Notes: generated from the sequence alone by a model not told the origin. A stretch of 6,754 bases of DNA from an uncultured Opitutaceae bacterium (GCA_903885525.1 CAISJA010000395.1:1-6754), one strand, 5' to 3'. Counted from the stretch's first letter, positions 1 to 6,498 are shown. Numbers and translations are program-made.

Positions 1-268
1 CACCGAAGGACTGGTCGACTACGCCCGCTCGATCGAAAACGTCGAGATCGGCGTGCTCATCGAAGAACGGCCGGGGGTGATCAAGGCCAGCCTGCGCGCC
101 AAAAACAGCAGCTACCGGATGGACACCGTGGCGGCGCTCTTCGGCGGCGGCGGCCATGCCAGCGCGGCCGGGCTGAACTGCCACGACACGCTCCCGTCCT
201 TCTACCCCAAGCTCGTGGCGGCGCTGACCCAACGTCTGACCGCGCCGCCGCCGGCCCCCAACCCATGA
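1..268 (+). CDS. nrnA: DHH/DHHA1-family phosphoesterase, NrnA-like (3' end only)
   Basis: This is the C-terminal 88 residues of a gene whose start lies left of the window; the reading frame begins at base 2. The fragment carries the DHHA1 substrate-binding domain. It opens with TEGLVDYARSIENVEIGVLIEE, the usual entry to this domain in NrnA proteins, and contains the diagnostic glycine-rich GGGGHASAAG motif at bases 143-172. Family members hydrolyse short oligoribonucleotides (nano-RNA) and often 3'-phosphoadenosine 5'-phosphate in the cytoplasm, using Mn2+ held by the N-terminal DHH domain, which is not visible here. The protein ends in a proline-rich tail. Its TGA overlaps the truB ATG (ATGA), indicating translational coupling, and the nrnA-truB-ribF order is common in bacteria. 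Another DHHA1 protein such as RecJ is possible from the fragment alone, but length after the motif and context favour NrnA. Confidence 0.85.
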   Translation, partial: TEGLVDYARSIENVEIGVLIEERPGVIKASLRAKNSSYRMDTVAALFGGGGHASAAGLNCHDTLPSFYPKLVAALTQRLTAPPPAPNP

Positions 269-993
269 GCCTGAAACCGCCCAAGGAAATGGAGGGCGTC
301 CTCCTCGTCGACAAGCCGCCCGGGCTGACCTCGCATGACGTGGTCTACCGCCTGCGCCGCAAGCTCTCGATGCAGCGCATCGGCCACGCCGGCACGCTGG
401 ATCCCATGGCCACCGGCCTGCTCGTGATGCTGATCGGCAAGGCCACGCGGATCTCCCAGTACCTCATCAGCCTCGACAAGGGCTACCTCGCCGAAGCCAC
501 GCTTGGTGTCACGACCAATTCCCAGGATGCCGATGGCGAGGTGATGGAGACGCGGCCGGTGCCGCCGCTGACCGAGGCGCAGGTGCGCGCGGCGATGGCG
601 GGTTACCTCGGCGACCAGTACCAGACCCCGCCCATGTTTTCCGCGATCAAGATCGGCGGGGTGCCGCTGTACAAGAAGGCCCGTGAGGGGGAGGAGGTGC
701 CGCGGGAGCCACGCTTCATCCGCGTGACGGCCTTCGAGCTGCTATCCTTTACTCCGCCGACGCTCACCTTCCGGCTCGACTGCACCAAGGGGACGTATGT
801 GCGGACGATCGCCGCTGATCTGGGCGAGAAGCTCGGCTGCGGGGCCCACCTTTCGGCCCTGCGCCGCACTGCCAGCGGGAAGTTCACCCTCGCCCAGTGC
901 ACCCCGCTGGATGAAATCGAAGCTCTGCCCTTGCCCGAGATAGAGAAGCGGCTGATCCCGGTCCATGCGGCGGCCCCCAGCGTGGCGCTGTGA
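265..993 (+). CDS. truB: tRNA pseudouridine(55) synthase TruB
   Basis: The 242-residue enzyme converts U55 in the T-loop of tRNAs to pseudouridine. Motif I near the N-terminus (GVLLVDKPPGLTSHDVV, residues 11-27) is followed by GHAGTLDPMATGLL (residues 40-53), which holds the catalytic aspartate D46. Further family signatures are the TPPMFSAIKIGGVPLYKKAR segment and the CTKGTYVRTIAADLGEKLG motif, then GAHLSALRRTASGKF at the start of the C-terminal region. The protein stops soon after that region. It is therefore shorter than E. coli TruB (about 314 residues) and appears to lack the PUA-like C-terminal extension, as in other short bacterial TruBs. The ATG overlaps the upstream stop (ATGA), and the TGA overlaps the ribF GTG (GTGA). 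No Shine-Dalgarno is visible, so termination-reinitiation coupling is the likely way translation starts. Confidence 0.97.
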   Translation: MSLKPPKEMEGVLLVDKPPGLTSHDVVYRLRRKLSMQRIGHAGTLDPMATGLLVMLIGKATRISQYLISLDKGYLAEATLGVTTNSQDADGEVMETRPVPPLTEAQVRAAMAGYLGDQYQTPPMFSAIKIGGVPLYKKAREGEEVPREPRFIRVTAFELLSFTPPTLTFRLDCTKGTYVRTIAADLGEKLGCGAHLSALRRTASGKFTLAQCTPLDEIEALPLPEIEKRLIPVHAAAPSVAL

Positions 994-1958
994 GCCCCAC
1001 CCGCCAGTTCACTTCTCTGGCGGCGGCTGGCCCGCCGCCCGGCCCGGTGCATCTGGCGCTGGGAATGTTTGACGGTGTCCACCGGGGGCATCAGGCGGTG
1101 ATCGCCGCGGCGGTCCGCGGCGCCCGGGCTGCCCGCGGCTGGGCCGGAGTGCTGACCTTCCAGCCGCACCCCAGCGTCGTGCTGCGCCCCGACCATCCGA
1201 CCCCGCTGCTGCTGTCGCGGGAGATCAAGTGGGCGTTGCTGGGCCGCCTCGGTCTGGATTTCCTGATCGAGGAGCCCTTCACCCCAGGGCTGGCGCAGAC
1301 GGGCCCGGCGGATTTCGTCGCGCTGCTGCGGCAGGCTCTGCCCGGCCTCGCGGCGGTGTATGTGGGCGAAAATTTTCGTTTCGGACGCGGGCGGGAAGGG
1401 GATGCGGCCTTTTTGGACGCGCAGGCGAAGGCGCTGGGCTTCGCGGCGCATCGTGCGCCGCGGCTGCAGGGTGGCGGCGAGGCGATCAGCAGCTCGCGCC
1501 TCCGCACGCTGGTGGCCTGCGGCGACATCGGGCTGGCTAACACGTTGCTGGGGTATTCCTATTTTTCGCCCGGGGTAGTGCAGCCGGGCCGGCAGTTGGG
1601 GCGCACACTCGGCTTCCCCACGCTCAATCTGCCCTGGGAACCGGGGCTGCGGCCGGCCTACGGGGTTTATGCCGTCGAGGTGGAGGAGCCGGATGGCCGG
1701 CGCGTCCCCGGAGTCGCCAACTACGGGCTCAGGCCCAGCGTCGAGCAGACCAGCCGCCCGCTCTTGGAAGTCCACGTGCTCGGGGCGACGTCGGCCGGCA
1801 CCGGGACGGCGCTGACGGTCCGCTGGTTGCAGTACCTGCGGCCGGAGCAGAAATTCGGCGATCTGGACGCTCTGTGCGCGCAGATCACCCGCGACCGCGC
1901 CGAGGCCCTGGCCGTGCTGCCGGGGATTCCGGCGCGTGATTTCCCCGCCGTGGCCTGA
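990..1958 (+). CDS. ribF: Bifunctional riboflavin kinase / FAD synthetase RibF
   Basis: The 322-residue cytoplasmic enzyme phosphorylates riboflavin to FMN and adenylylates FMN to FAD. The N-terminal FAD synthetase domain has the nucleotidyltransferase motif GMFDGVHRGHQ (residues 25-35, HxGH-type) and the ISSSRLR motif (residues 166-172). The C-terminal riboflavin kinase domain has GRQLGFPT-like GRTLGFPTLNLP around residues 205-215. The usual PTAN reads PTLN here (P210-N213), keeping the Thr and Asn that matter for Mg-ATP. The domain also has AYGVYAVEV, NYGLRPSV and the LLEVHVL segment carrying the probable catalytic base E260. The GTG start at 990 is chosen because it overlaps the truB stop (GTGA) and places the nucleotidyltransferase motif at the usual distance from the N-terminus. 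Last gene of the operon; it converges on tsaE with a 10-base gap between stop codons. Confidence 0.96.
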   Translation: MSPTRQFTSLAAAGPPPGPVHLALGMFDGVHRGHQAVIAAAVRGARAARGWAGVLTFQPHPSVVLRPDHPTPLLLSREIKWALLGRLGLDFLIEEPFTPGLAQTGPADFVALLRQALPGLAAVYVGENFRFGRGREGDAAFLDAQAKALGFAAHRAPRLQGGGEAISSSRLRTLVACGDIGLANTLLGYSYFSPGVVQPGRQLGRTLGFPTLNLPWEPGLRPAYGVYAVEVEEPDGRRVPGVANYGLRPSVEQTSRPLLEVHVLGATSAGTGTALTVRWLQYLRPEQKFGDLDALCAQITRDRAEALAVLPGIPARDFPAVA

Positions 1959-1976
1959 CCGGGCGGGATCAGGCCA
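1951..1976. terminator. Shared bidirectional terminator-like inverted repeat between ribF and tsaE
   Basis: TGGCCTGA (1951-1958) and TCAGGCCA (1969-1976) are perfect 8-base inverted repeats around a 10-base loop (CCGGGCGGGA). The left arm ends with the ribF TGA and the right arm begins with the complement of the tsaE TGA, so each transcript forms the hairpin at its own stop codon. There is no T-run on either side, so this is not a textbook intrinsic terminator. Function as a terminator or 3'-end stabiliser is inferred from position between convergent genes. Confidence 0.5.
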
Positions 1977-2403
1977 GTTGCAGCCGATGCCGGTCGCCGT
2001 CCATGATGGAAAGGGTGAGGTGCAGGGTCGAGGCCGGCAGCCAAGACGAGATTTTTTCGGGCCACTCGACGGCGAGCACCCAGGGGCTCGTGAGGAATTC
2101 CTCCAGCAGCAGATTCTCGATTTGGCGGGCGCTTTCCAGCCGGTAGGCGTCGAGGTGCACCAGGGTGCGGCCGGCGCCCCGGTGGATGTTGTAGATGGCG
2201 AAGGTGGGGCTGGTGACCTGCCCGGCCACCCCGAGCCCGCGCGCCAGCCCCTGCACAAAGGTCGTCTTGCCTACGCCCATGTCGCCATGCAGGGCTAGGA
2301 CGGTGTCGGGGGGCAGCGAGGCGGCCAGCTCCGCCGCCCAGGCGCGGGTCTCCTCCGCCGAGGCGGTGGTGAGTCCTGCGTGCAGTTGGGTGCGCCGGTT
2401 CAT
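1969..2403 (-). CDS. tsaE: tRNA threonylcarbamoyladenosine biosynthesis ATPase TsaE
   Basis: The 144-residue P-loop ATPase works with TsaB and TsaD in forming N6-threonylcarbamoyladenosine at position 37 of ANN-decoding tRNAs. The Walker A motif GDMGVGKTT spans residues 40-48; the family consensus is GDLGAGKTT. It is followed by TSPTFAIYN (64-72), the HLDAYRL motif (83-89) and VEWPEK (112-117), all hallmarks of TsaE in the usual order. Length is normal for the family. The ATG at 2403 gives the expected 35-40 residues ahead of the P-loop. No Shine-Dalgarno is visible upstream. It lies 36 bases downstream of thiL on the same strand and is probably co-transcribed with it. TsaB and TsaD are not in this window. 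Confidence 0.96.
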   Translation of the reverse strand: MNRRTQLHAGLTTASAEETRAWAAELAASLPPDTVLALHGDMGVGKTTFVQGLARGLGVAGQVTSPTFAIYNIHRGAGRTLVHLDAYRLESARQIENLLLEEFLTSPWVLAVEWPEKISSWLPASTLHLTLSIMDGDRHRLQLA

Positions 2404-2439
2404 GCGGAGGCGCGGCCGGTGGCCGGGCCGGAAAAAACT

Positions 2440-3399
2440 TCAACGCAGGTGTTCATAACCGTGATAGGGTGCCAGATCTAGGGCTCCGGCCCAGGGCTGG
2501 CCGAGCGGGGCAAAGAGGCCGATCCGGGTGAGCGGCGTCCGGGGGAAACGGCGGCGCCAGGCCGCCTCGAATGCCGCCGGTGCGGAGCGGCCCCGCACCA
2601 CGAAGAGCAGCTCGTAGTCCTCGCCATCGCAGAGCGCGTGCGCGAGCGGTTCCCGTCCGGTGCGCCGGGCCAGCCGGCGGGCCGCGGGACTGACGGGGAT
2701 GGCCGGCGCGCAGAGAGCCGGCGTGAGTCCGGGACCGGTCAGCGAGCCGATGTCCTTGGCCAGACCGTCGCTGAGGTCCATCATCGCCCGCACTTCCGGG
2801 CGCCCGGCGAGCCAGGCACCTTCGCGCAGGCGGGGGATGAAGCGGTAGTGCCCGCCGAGGCGTGATCCGCCCAAGCGGCCGGTGACGTAGATCCGGTCGC
2901 CGGCGCGGGCGCCGCTGCGGGTGACAATGTGGCGGCCGCCGGCCTCGCCCTGGAGCGTGAGAAATGCGCCGAAGAATCCGGCCGGGGCCTCCGTGATGTC
3001 GCCTCCGACGATCTGCATCCGGTAGTGGCGCGCGGTGGCGGCGAGCCCGAGGTAAAAGCTTCGCAGCCAAGCGTGGCTGGTCTCCGGAGCCAGCGCGAGG
3101 GAGATGACGGCCGCCACGGGCCGGCCACCCATGGCGGCGATGTCGCTGAGGTTCCGCTTGAGCAGCTTGGCCCCGACCTGGCGGGCGGGCACGCCGGCGT
3201 CGAAGTGGCGTCCGTAAATCACGGGATCGGTGGTGACGAGCTGGGCCCGCCGGGCCGGGGGCAGGACCGCGCAGTCGTCGCCGATGCCGAATGGTGCCCG
3301 GGGCGAGGTGTCGCCCAGCCACCGGCGTACGTGCCCGATCAGCCGTTGCTCGCCGAGGGAGGCGACGGAGGCGGCAGGGCGGGTGGCGAAGATCGGCAT
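2440..3399 (-). CDS. thiL: Thiamine-monophosphate kinase ThiL
   Basis: The 319-residue cytoplasmic kinase performs the last step of thiamine diphosphate synthesis, ATP-dependent phosphorylation of thiamine monophosphate. It belongs to the PurM/AIR-synthetase-like superfamily. Motifs appear in family order: SLGEQRLIGHVRR (14-26), GIGDDCAVL (38-46), TTDPVIYGRHF (56-66, usually TTDxLVEGVHF), NLSDIAAMGG (83-92), VGGDITE (131-137), MMDLSDGLAKD (206-216) and CDGEDYELLF (257-266). The metal- and nucleotide-binding aspartates in these motifs are all present. The substrate-side VEGVHF segment is altered to IYGRHF, a modest divergence. The ATG at 3399 is taken as the start; it lies about 13 codons before the conserved LGE segment, with no clear Shine-Dalgarno. 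It sits between the CPBP gene (84 bases upstream) and tsaE (36 bases downstream). Confidence 0.95.
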   Translation of the reverse strand: MPIFATRPAASVASLGEQRLIGHVRRWLGDTSPRAPFGIGDDCAVLPPARRAQLVTTDPVIYGRHFDAGVPARQVGAKLLKRNLSDIAAMGGRPVAAVISLALAPETSHAWLRSFYLGLAATARHYRMQIVGGDITEAPAGFFGAFLTLQGEAGGRHIVTRSGARAGDRIYVTGRLGGSRLGGHYRFIPRLREGAWLAGRPEVRAMMDLSDGLAKDIGSLTGPGLTPALCAPAIPVSPAARRLARRTGREPLAHALCDGEDYELLFVVRGRSAPAAFEAAWRRRFPRTPLTRIGLFAPLGQPWAGALDLAPYHGYEHLR

Positions 3400-3483
3400 G
3401 AAGCAGGGAGCGGGGGCGAAGCGGGCGGGCGGCAGATTTTCTCCGACGGGAGCCTGGTCCGCAGGGTGCCGGGTGCGGGCGGA

Positions 3484-4359
3484 TTATTGGGGCAGGCCGG
3501 AGACCAGCATGAGGATGGTGTTCAGGTTGAAGAGTCCGTGGATGACGATGTTGACGCGGAGGTCCCCGGACCGTTCGTAGGCGAGGGCGAGGGCGGCGCC
3601 GAGGACCGCCAGCGGGAGCGCGCCGGCCCAGTTGCCGTGGATGGTGCCGAAGAAGACGCTGCTGAAAACCAATCCGACGATCCGGCCGAAACGCTGGTTC
3701 ACGGAGCGAAAAATGGCACCCCGGAAGATCAGCTCCTCATTGACCGGGGCGACCACGCAGGCCACGACGATCATGCCCGCGAAGACCAGCCGGGAATGCC
3801 CGTCGCCAAAAATGGCCAGCAGATCCTGCGGCTCGGTGGGCAGATGGAGGATGGCCAGGAGCTGGGTCCAGAGGTAACTGACAGCGGAGACCACCGGCAG
3901 CGACATGGCCAGGGCCGGCACCGCCCGGCCGAAGACCTCCGGCCAGGAGAGACGGGGCCGCCTCGCCTCAGGCGACCCGGCGGGCGGCGGGACCGGGACA
4001 GGCTGGCCGAGGAAATACCGGCGCAGCAGGAAGAAGACGGGCCAGCCCAGCAGCGCCAGGCTGTGAAACGCGAGGCCGAGCACCGCAATTTCCAGCCCGG
4101 CATGGTCCGGAGAGGCGTGCAGGCGAGGGGCCAGCAGCCGGGACGCCAGCGACTGCCCGGCGGCTCCGCAGAGGAGGACGAGCAGCACCAGCAGGGTGAC
4201 CTCGGCCCCGGTGAGTGACCAGCGGGGCAGGGACAAGGAGGAGAAAAACTTTTCTCTTTTTCCCCTCGGCCCGAAACGGGTGGCCAGCAGGAAGACCCCG
4301 GTGGCCAGCAGGGCCAGCTCCATGGCGGCGAGGACGAGTTGGGGCGGGGTGAGTTCCAC
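3484..4359 (-). CDS. CPBP-family intramembrane glutamic endopeptidase-like protein
   Basis: About 291 residues from the chosen GTG. The C-terminal half has the three CPBP (Abi/CAAX protease-like) motifs: NEELIFRG with E208, E209 and R213; FGTIH with F237 and H241; and HGLFN with H274 and N278. These predict a membrane-embedded glutamic protease. About eight hydrophobic segments are visible: two near the N-terminus, one ending in FFLLRRYF, then a proline-rich soluble loop, then five through the catalytic core. The substrate is unknown; bacterial relatives act in prenyl-protein-type processing, bacteriocin self-protection or signalling. The frame stays open leftward to 4791, but that extension is low-hydrophobicity and antisense to the nupC coding region. 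GTG at 4359 has an AGGGG five bases upstream. ATG at 4323 (279 residues) is the alternative. First gene of a probable CPBP-thiL-tsaE transcription unit. Confidence 0.88.
   Translation of the reverse strand: MELTPPQLVLAAMELALLATGVFLLATRFGPRGKREKFFSSLSLPRWSLTGAEVTLLVLLVLLCGAAGQSLASRLLAPRLHASPDHAGLEIAVLGLAFHSLALLGWPVFFLLRRYFLGQPVPVPPPAGSPEARRPRLSWPEVFGRAVPALAMSLPVVSAVSYLWTQLLAILHLPTEPQDLLAIFGDGHSRLVFAGMIVVACVVAPVNEELIFRGAIFRSVNQRFGRIVGLVFSSVFFGTIHGNWAGALPLAVLGAALALAYERSGDLRVNIVIHGLFNLNTILMLVSGLPQ
4279..4312. repeat. Short 21-base-period direct repeat inside the CPBP gene
   Basis: GGTGGCCAGCAGG occurs at 4279-4291 and again at 4300-4312, offset by exactly 21 bases (seven codons). In the protein it encodes two LLAT units seven residues apart in the first transmembrane segment. 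It may be a small in-frame tandem duplication, or simply codon bias on a repetitive hydrophobic helix. Confidence 0.4.
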
Positions 4360-4549
4360 GGTGCCCCTGAATGGAGCGGAAAGCCGCGCAAGGGCAACCC
4401 GAAGTTGGAGGGTGGGCCGGCCGGATTTCCCAACCCCACCGCCGCGGCGGAAGCGGCCGGTCCCAAGCGCCGTGCGGCGGGCGCATCGGAGATTGAATTC
4501 ACTGGGGCCTTCCCGCAGGGTGGCGCTTTCCGCAACCCCCCATTCCATC
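4360..4549. other. Divergent intergenic region between the CPBP gene and nupC
   Basis: These 190 bases separate two genes transcribed away from each other, so promoters for both should lie here. The - strand has TTGCCC (complement of 4392-4397) with a weak CATTCA about 18 bases further toward the CPBP start. The + strand has TTGAAT at 4493-4498 but no good -10 hexamer at normal spacing. None of these is convincing alone. No operator palindrome or riboswitch-like structure was recognised, and no ribosome binding site precedes the nupC ATG. Confidence 0.35.
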
Positions 4550-5812
4550 ATGGACCGTCTCCAAGGCCTCATCGGCCTCGCGCTCATCCTCGGCATCGCC
4601 GTGCTGGCCTCGAACAACCGCCGGAAGATCAACCTCCGGCTCGTGGGCAGCGGGATCGCGCTGCAGGCCGCCATTGCCCTGCTCATCTTCAAGGTCGGGC
4701 CCATCGCCCGCTTCTTCCAGCTGCTGGGCGACGGCATCGGCGTGCTCGAGCAGTGCGCGCGCAAGGGCGCGGGTTTTGTCTTCGGCGGCATCGTGGTGGA
4801 GGAATCCCCCGGGAAGCTGGTGAACTATTTCAGCGGCGGCTTCACCTTCGTCTTCAACATCACCTCGACGATCATCCTGGTGTGCGTCCTGGTGGCGATC
4901 CTCTACCATTTTGGCATCATGCAGCGCGTGGTGGCCGTCATCGCCCGGGCCATGAACGTCGTGATGCGTGTCTCCGGGGCCGAGGCCCTGAGCAACGTGG
5001 CCAGCGCCTTCGTCGGCCAGATCGAGGCCCAGGTCATGATCCGGCCCTACCTCGGCACCATGACGAACAGCGAGATCCTCGCCTCGATGAGCGGCAGTCT
5101 CGCCTGCATTGCGGGCGGCATCCTCGTGGTCTACGCCAACATGGGTGCGGCCGCCGGCCTGGACCTCGCGCCGAAGCTCATCACCGCCTCGCTGATGGCG
5201 GCCCCGGGCGCGCTTGTCATCGCCAAGATCGTGTTCCCTGAGACCCAGGTGAGCCAGACGATGGGCGAAGTGAAGCTCGAAGTGAAGAACGTCTATGAGA
5301 GTACCATCGACGCCATCTCGCACGGCTGCTCCGACGGCCTGAAAATCTCCCTGAATGTCTTCGGCATGCTGATCGGCTTCATCGCCTTCATCGCCTGTCT
5401 CGACTGGGTGCTGACCGCGGTCTCGCATTTGTTCGATCCGCACTTTGACCTCACCCTGAATTGGATCTTCGGCCGGCTCTTCTACCCGATGGCCTGGGCG
5501 ATGGGCGTGCCCTCGGCGGACGTGGCCAACGTCGCCACGTTGCTCGGCCAGAAGCTCACGATCAATGAGTTTGTCGCTTTCCAAAACTTGACCAACCACT
5601 CGGTGCCGGTGGTCACCGACAAGGGCCTGCTCATCCTCAGCATCGCCATCTGCGGCTTCGCCAATTTCAGCAGCGTGGGCATGCAGATCGGCGGGATCGG
5701 CGCGCTCGTGCCGGAGCGACGTTCTGATCTGGCCAAGCTCGGCCTCAAGGCGCTCCTCTGCGGCACGCTCGCCTCGTATCTCTCGGCCACGATCGCGGGC
5801 ATCATCATCTGA
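4550..5812 (+). CDS. Concentrative nucleoside transporter, NupC/CNT family
   Basis: The 420-residue inner-membrane symporter is expected to take up nucleosides with Na+ or H+. The start MDRLQGLIGLALILGIAVLASNNRRKIN closely follows the N-terminal pattern of NupC proteins, which fixes the ATG even though no Shine-Dalgarno precedes it and the frame is open further upstream. The three family regions are visible: N-terminal helices, a gate region (FNITSTIILVCVLVAILYHFGIMQRVV) and a C-terminal core. Substrate-site signatures include INEF with E340 in hairpin 2, and CGFANFSS with F370, N372 and S375, corresponding to ribose-contacting residues of Vibrio CNT. The hairpin 1 motif, usually GQTEAP, reads GQIEAQ (G156-Q161), keeping Gln and Glu but replacing Thr by Ile and Pro by Gln. 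Function as a CNT is secure; specificity is not. No nucleoside catabolic gene is adjacent. Confidence 0.93.
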   Translation: MDRLQGLIGLALILGIAVLASNNRRKINLRLVGSGIALQAAIALLIFKVGPIARFFQLLGDGIGVLEQCARKGAGFVFGGIVVEESPGKLVNYFSGGFTFVFNITSTIILVCVLVAILYHFGIMQRVVAVIARAMNVVMRVSGAEALSNVASAFVGQIEAQVMIRPYLGTMTNSEILASMSGSLACIAGGILVVYANMGAAAGLDLAPKLITASLMAAPGALVIAKIVFPETQVSQTMGEVKLEVKNVYESTIDAISHGCSDGLKISLNVFGMLIGFIAFIACLDWVLTAVSHLFDPHFDLTLNWIFGRLFYPMAWAMGVPSADVANVATLLGQKLTINEFVAFQNLTNHSVPVVTDKGLLILSIAICGFANFSSVGMQIGGIGALVPERRSDLAKLGLKALLCGTLASYLSATIAGIII

Positions 5813-5835
5813 GCCGGCGGGCTGCGCCACCGGCT
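5812..5835 (+). terminator. Weak hairpin at the nupC-type transporter stop codon
   Basis: AGCCGG (5812-5817, starting at the last base of the stop codon) pairs with CCGGCT (5830-5835) around a 12-base loop. An alternative fold pairs GGCG (5816-5819) with CGCC (5825-5828). No T-run follows. In a sequence this GC-rich such a short stem is weak evidence for termination. Confidence 0.25.
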
Positions 5836-5899
5836 GGGCAAAATGGCGGAGTCGGTTTGCGGGGGTGGAAGCAGGGCGCTCCTCGCCGGGCTCTCGCGG

Positions 5900-5928
5900 G
5901 CGAACCAGCCTCCCTCGGGCGGTTTCGC
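5900..5928 (+). terminator. Hairpin downstream of the transporter, possible terminator
   Basis: Bases 5900-5906 (GCGAACC) pair with 5921-5928 with T5925 bulged. After a bulged A5907, GCC (5908-5910) pairs with GGC (5918-5920) around the loop TCCCTCG. That makes ten pairs in all. There is no T-run, but the position (after the transporter and just before a candidate promoter for the next gene) fits a transcript end. Confidence 0.35.
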
Positions 5929-5930
5929 GC

Positions 5931-5958
5931 TTGGCGGGCGGGGTTCTTGCCGTAGGCT
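5931..5958 (+). promoter_or_regulatory. Candidate promoter for the gamma-carbonic-anhydrase gene
   Basis: TTGGCG at 5931-5936 (four of six bases match TTGACA) and TAGGCT at 5953-5958 (three of six match TATAAT) are separated by 16 bases. The -10-like box ends six bases before the ATG at 5965, so transcription would start at or next to the A of the start codon and the mRNA would be leaderless. TAGG at 5953-5956 could instead be a poor ribosome binding site in a longer transcript. Confidence 0.35.
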
Positions 5959-5964
5959 CGCGGC

Positions 5965-6498
5965 ATGGATGTGCATGAGCGCCTGGCCCTGTATCTCGGA
6001 CGGCCCCCGGGGACCTCCGCGGCGGCCTTTGTGGCGCCCAACGCCACCGTGCTCGGCGCCGTGACGCTGGGGAAGGACAGCAGCGTCTGGTACGGCTGCG
6101 TGCTGCGCGGCGACATCAACACAATCGAAATCGGGGCGGGGACGAACATCCAGGACCTGGCGATGATCCACCTCGCCGATGCCCACGGCGTGCGGATCGG
6201 CCGCCACACCACGGTCGGGCACAGCGCGATCATCCATGCCTGCGAGATCGGCGACGAGTGCCTGATCGGCATGGGGGCGACGATCATGGACGGCGCGAAG
6301 ATCGGCGACCGCTGCATCGTCGGTGCCCGGGCGCTCGTGACGCAGGGGTTCGTCGCTCCGTCCGGTTCCCTGGTCCTGGGTACCCCGGCCAAGGTGGTGC
6401 GGACCCTCACGGCGGAGGAAACAGCCGGTCTCCTCCGCTCGGCGGAGAAATACATCGCCGTGGCCCGCGCGCACGCGGCCCGGAGCGCTGGCCGATGA
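5965..6498 (+). CDS. Gamma-class carbonic anhydrase-like hexapeptide-repeat protein
   Basis: A 177-residue left-handed beta-helix protein, expected to be a cytoplasmic trimer with metal at subunit interfaces. Isoleucine-patch hexapeptide repeats run from about residue 23 to 130. The metal ligands are H69 (in NIQDLAMIH), H86 and H91 (in VGHSAIIHAC). R48, D50, Q63 and D64, equivalents of conserved Cam residues, are present. The proton-shuttle glutamates of archaeal Cam (E62 and the E84 loop) are absent: the residue after D50 is I51 and the loop is short, as in the CamH/YrdA subgroup. Carbonic anhydrase activity is therefore uncertain, and many members have no proven reaction. The C-terminal segment after LGTPAKVVRTLT is a capping helix. 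Its TGA overlaps the ATG of a following 32-codon ORF. A single-gene promoter is possible upstream. Confidence 0.92.
   Translation: MDVHERLALYLGRPPGTSAAAFVAPNATVLGAVTLGKDSSVWYGCVLRGDINTIEIGAGTNIQDLAMIHLADAHGVRIGRHTTVGHSAIIHACEIGDECLIGMGATIMDGAKIGDRCIVGARALVTQGFVAPSGSLVLGTPAKVVRTLTAEETAGLLRSAEKYIAVARAHAARSAGR

Noticed and set aside
603..2258. A 551-codon open frame on the - strand
   Set aside because: It lies antisense to truB and ribF and overlaps tsaE in another frame. The product is Arg/Pro/Gly/Gln-rich low-complexity sequence typical of a GC-rich shadow frame.
2929..4218. A 429-codon open frame on the + strand
   Set aside because: Antisense to thiL and the CPBP gene, both well supported by motifs. 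The translation is Gly/Glu/Asp/Arg-rich without any domain.
4196..4549. Upstream extension of the nupC-type protein in the same open frame
   Set aside because: The residues before the ATG at 4550 are polar, antisense to the CPBP gene, and unlike NupC. MDRLQGLIGL matches the usual NupC N-terminus.
4360..4791. N-terminal extension of the CPBP protein up to an ATG at 4791
   Set aside because: The added 144 residues lack family similarity and run antisense into the transporter gene. The GTG at 4359 with AGGGG gives a normal protein.
4499..5830. A 443-codon open frame on the - strand
   Set aside because: Exactly antisense to the nupC-type transporter; the His/Asp/Glu-rich product mirrors its codons.
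5482..6474. A 330-codon open frame on the - strand
   Set aside because: Antisense to the transporter end and the gamma-carbonic-anhydrase gene; no recognisable domain.
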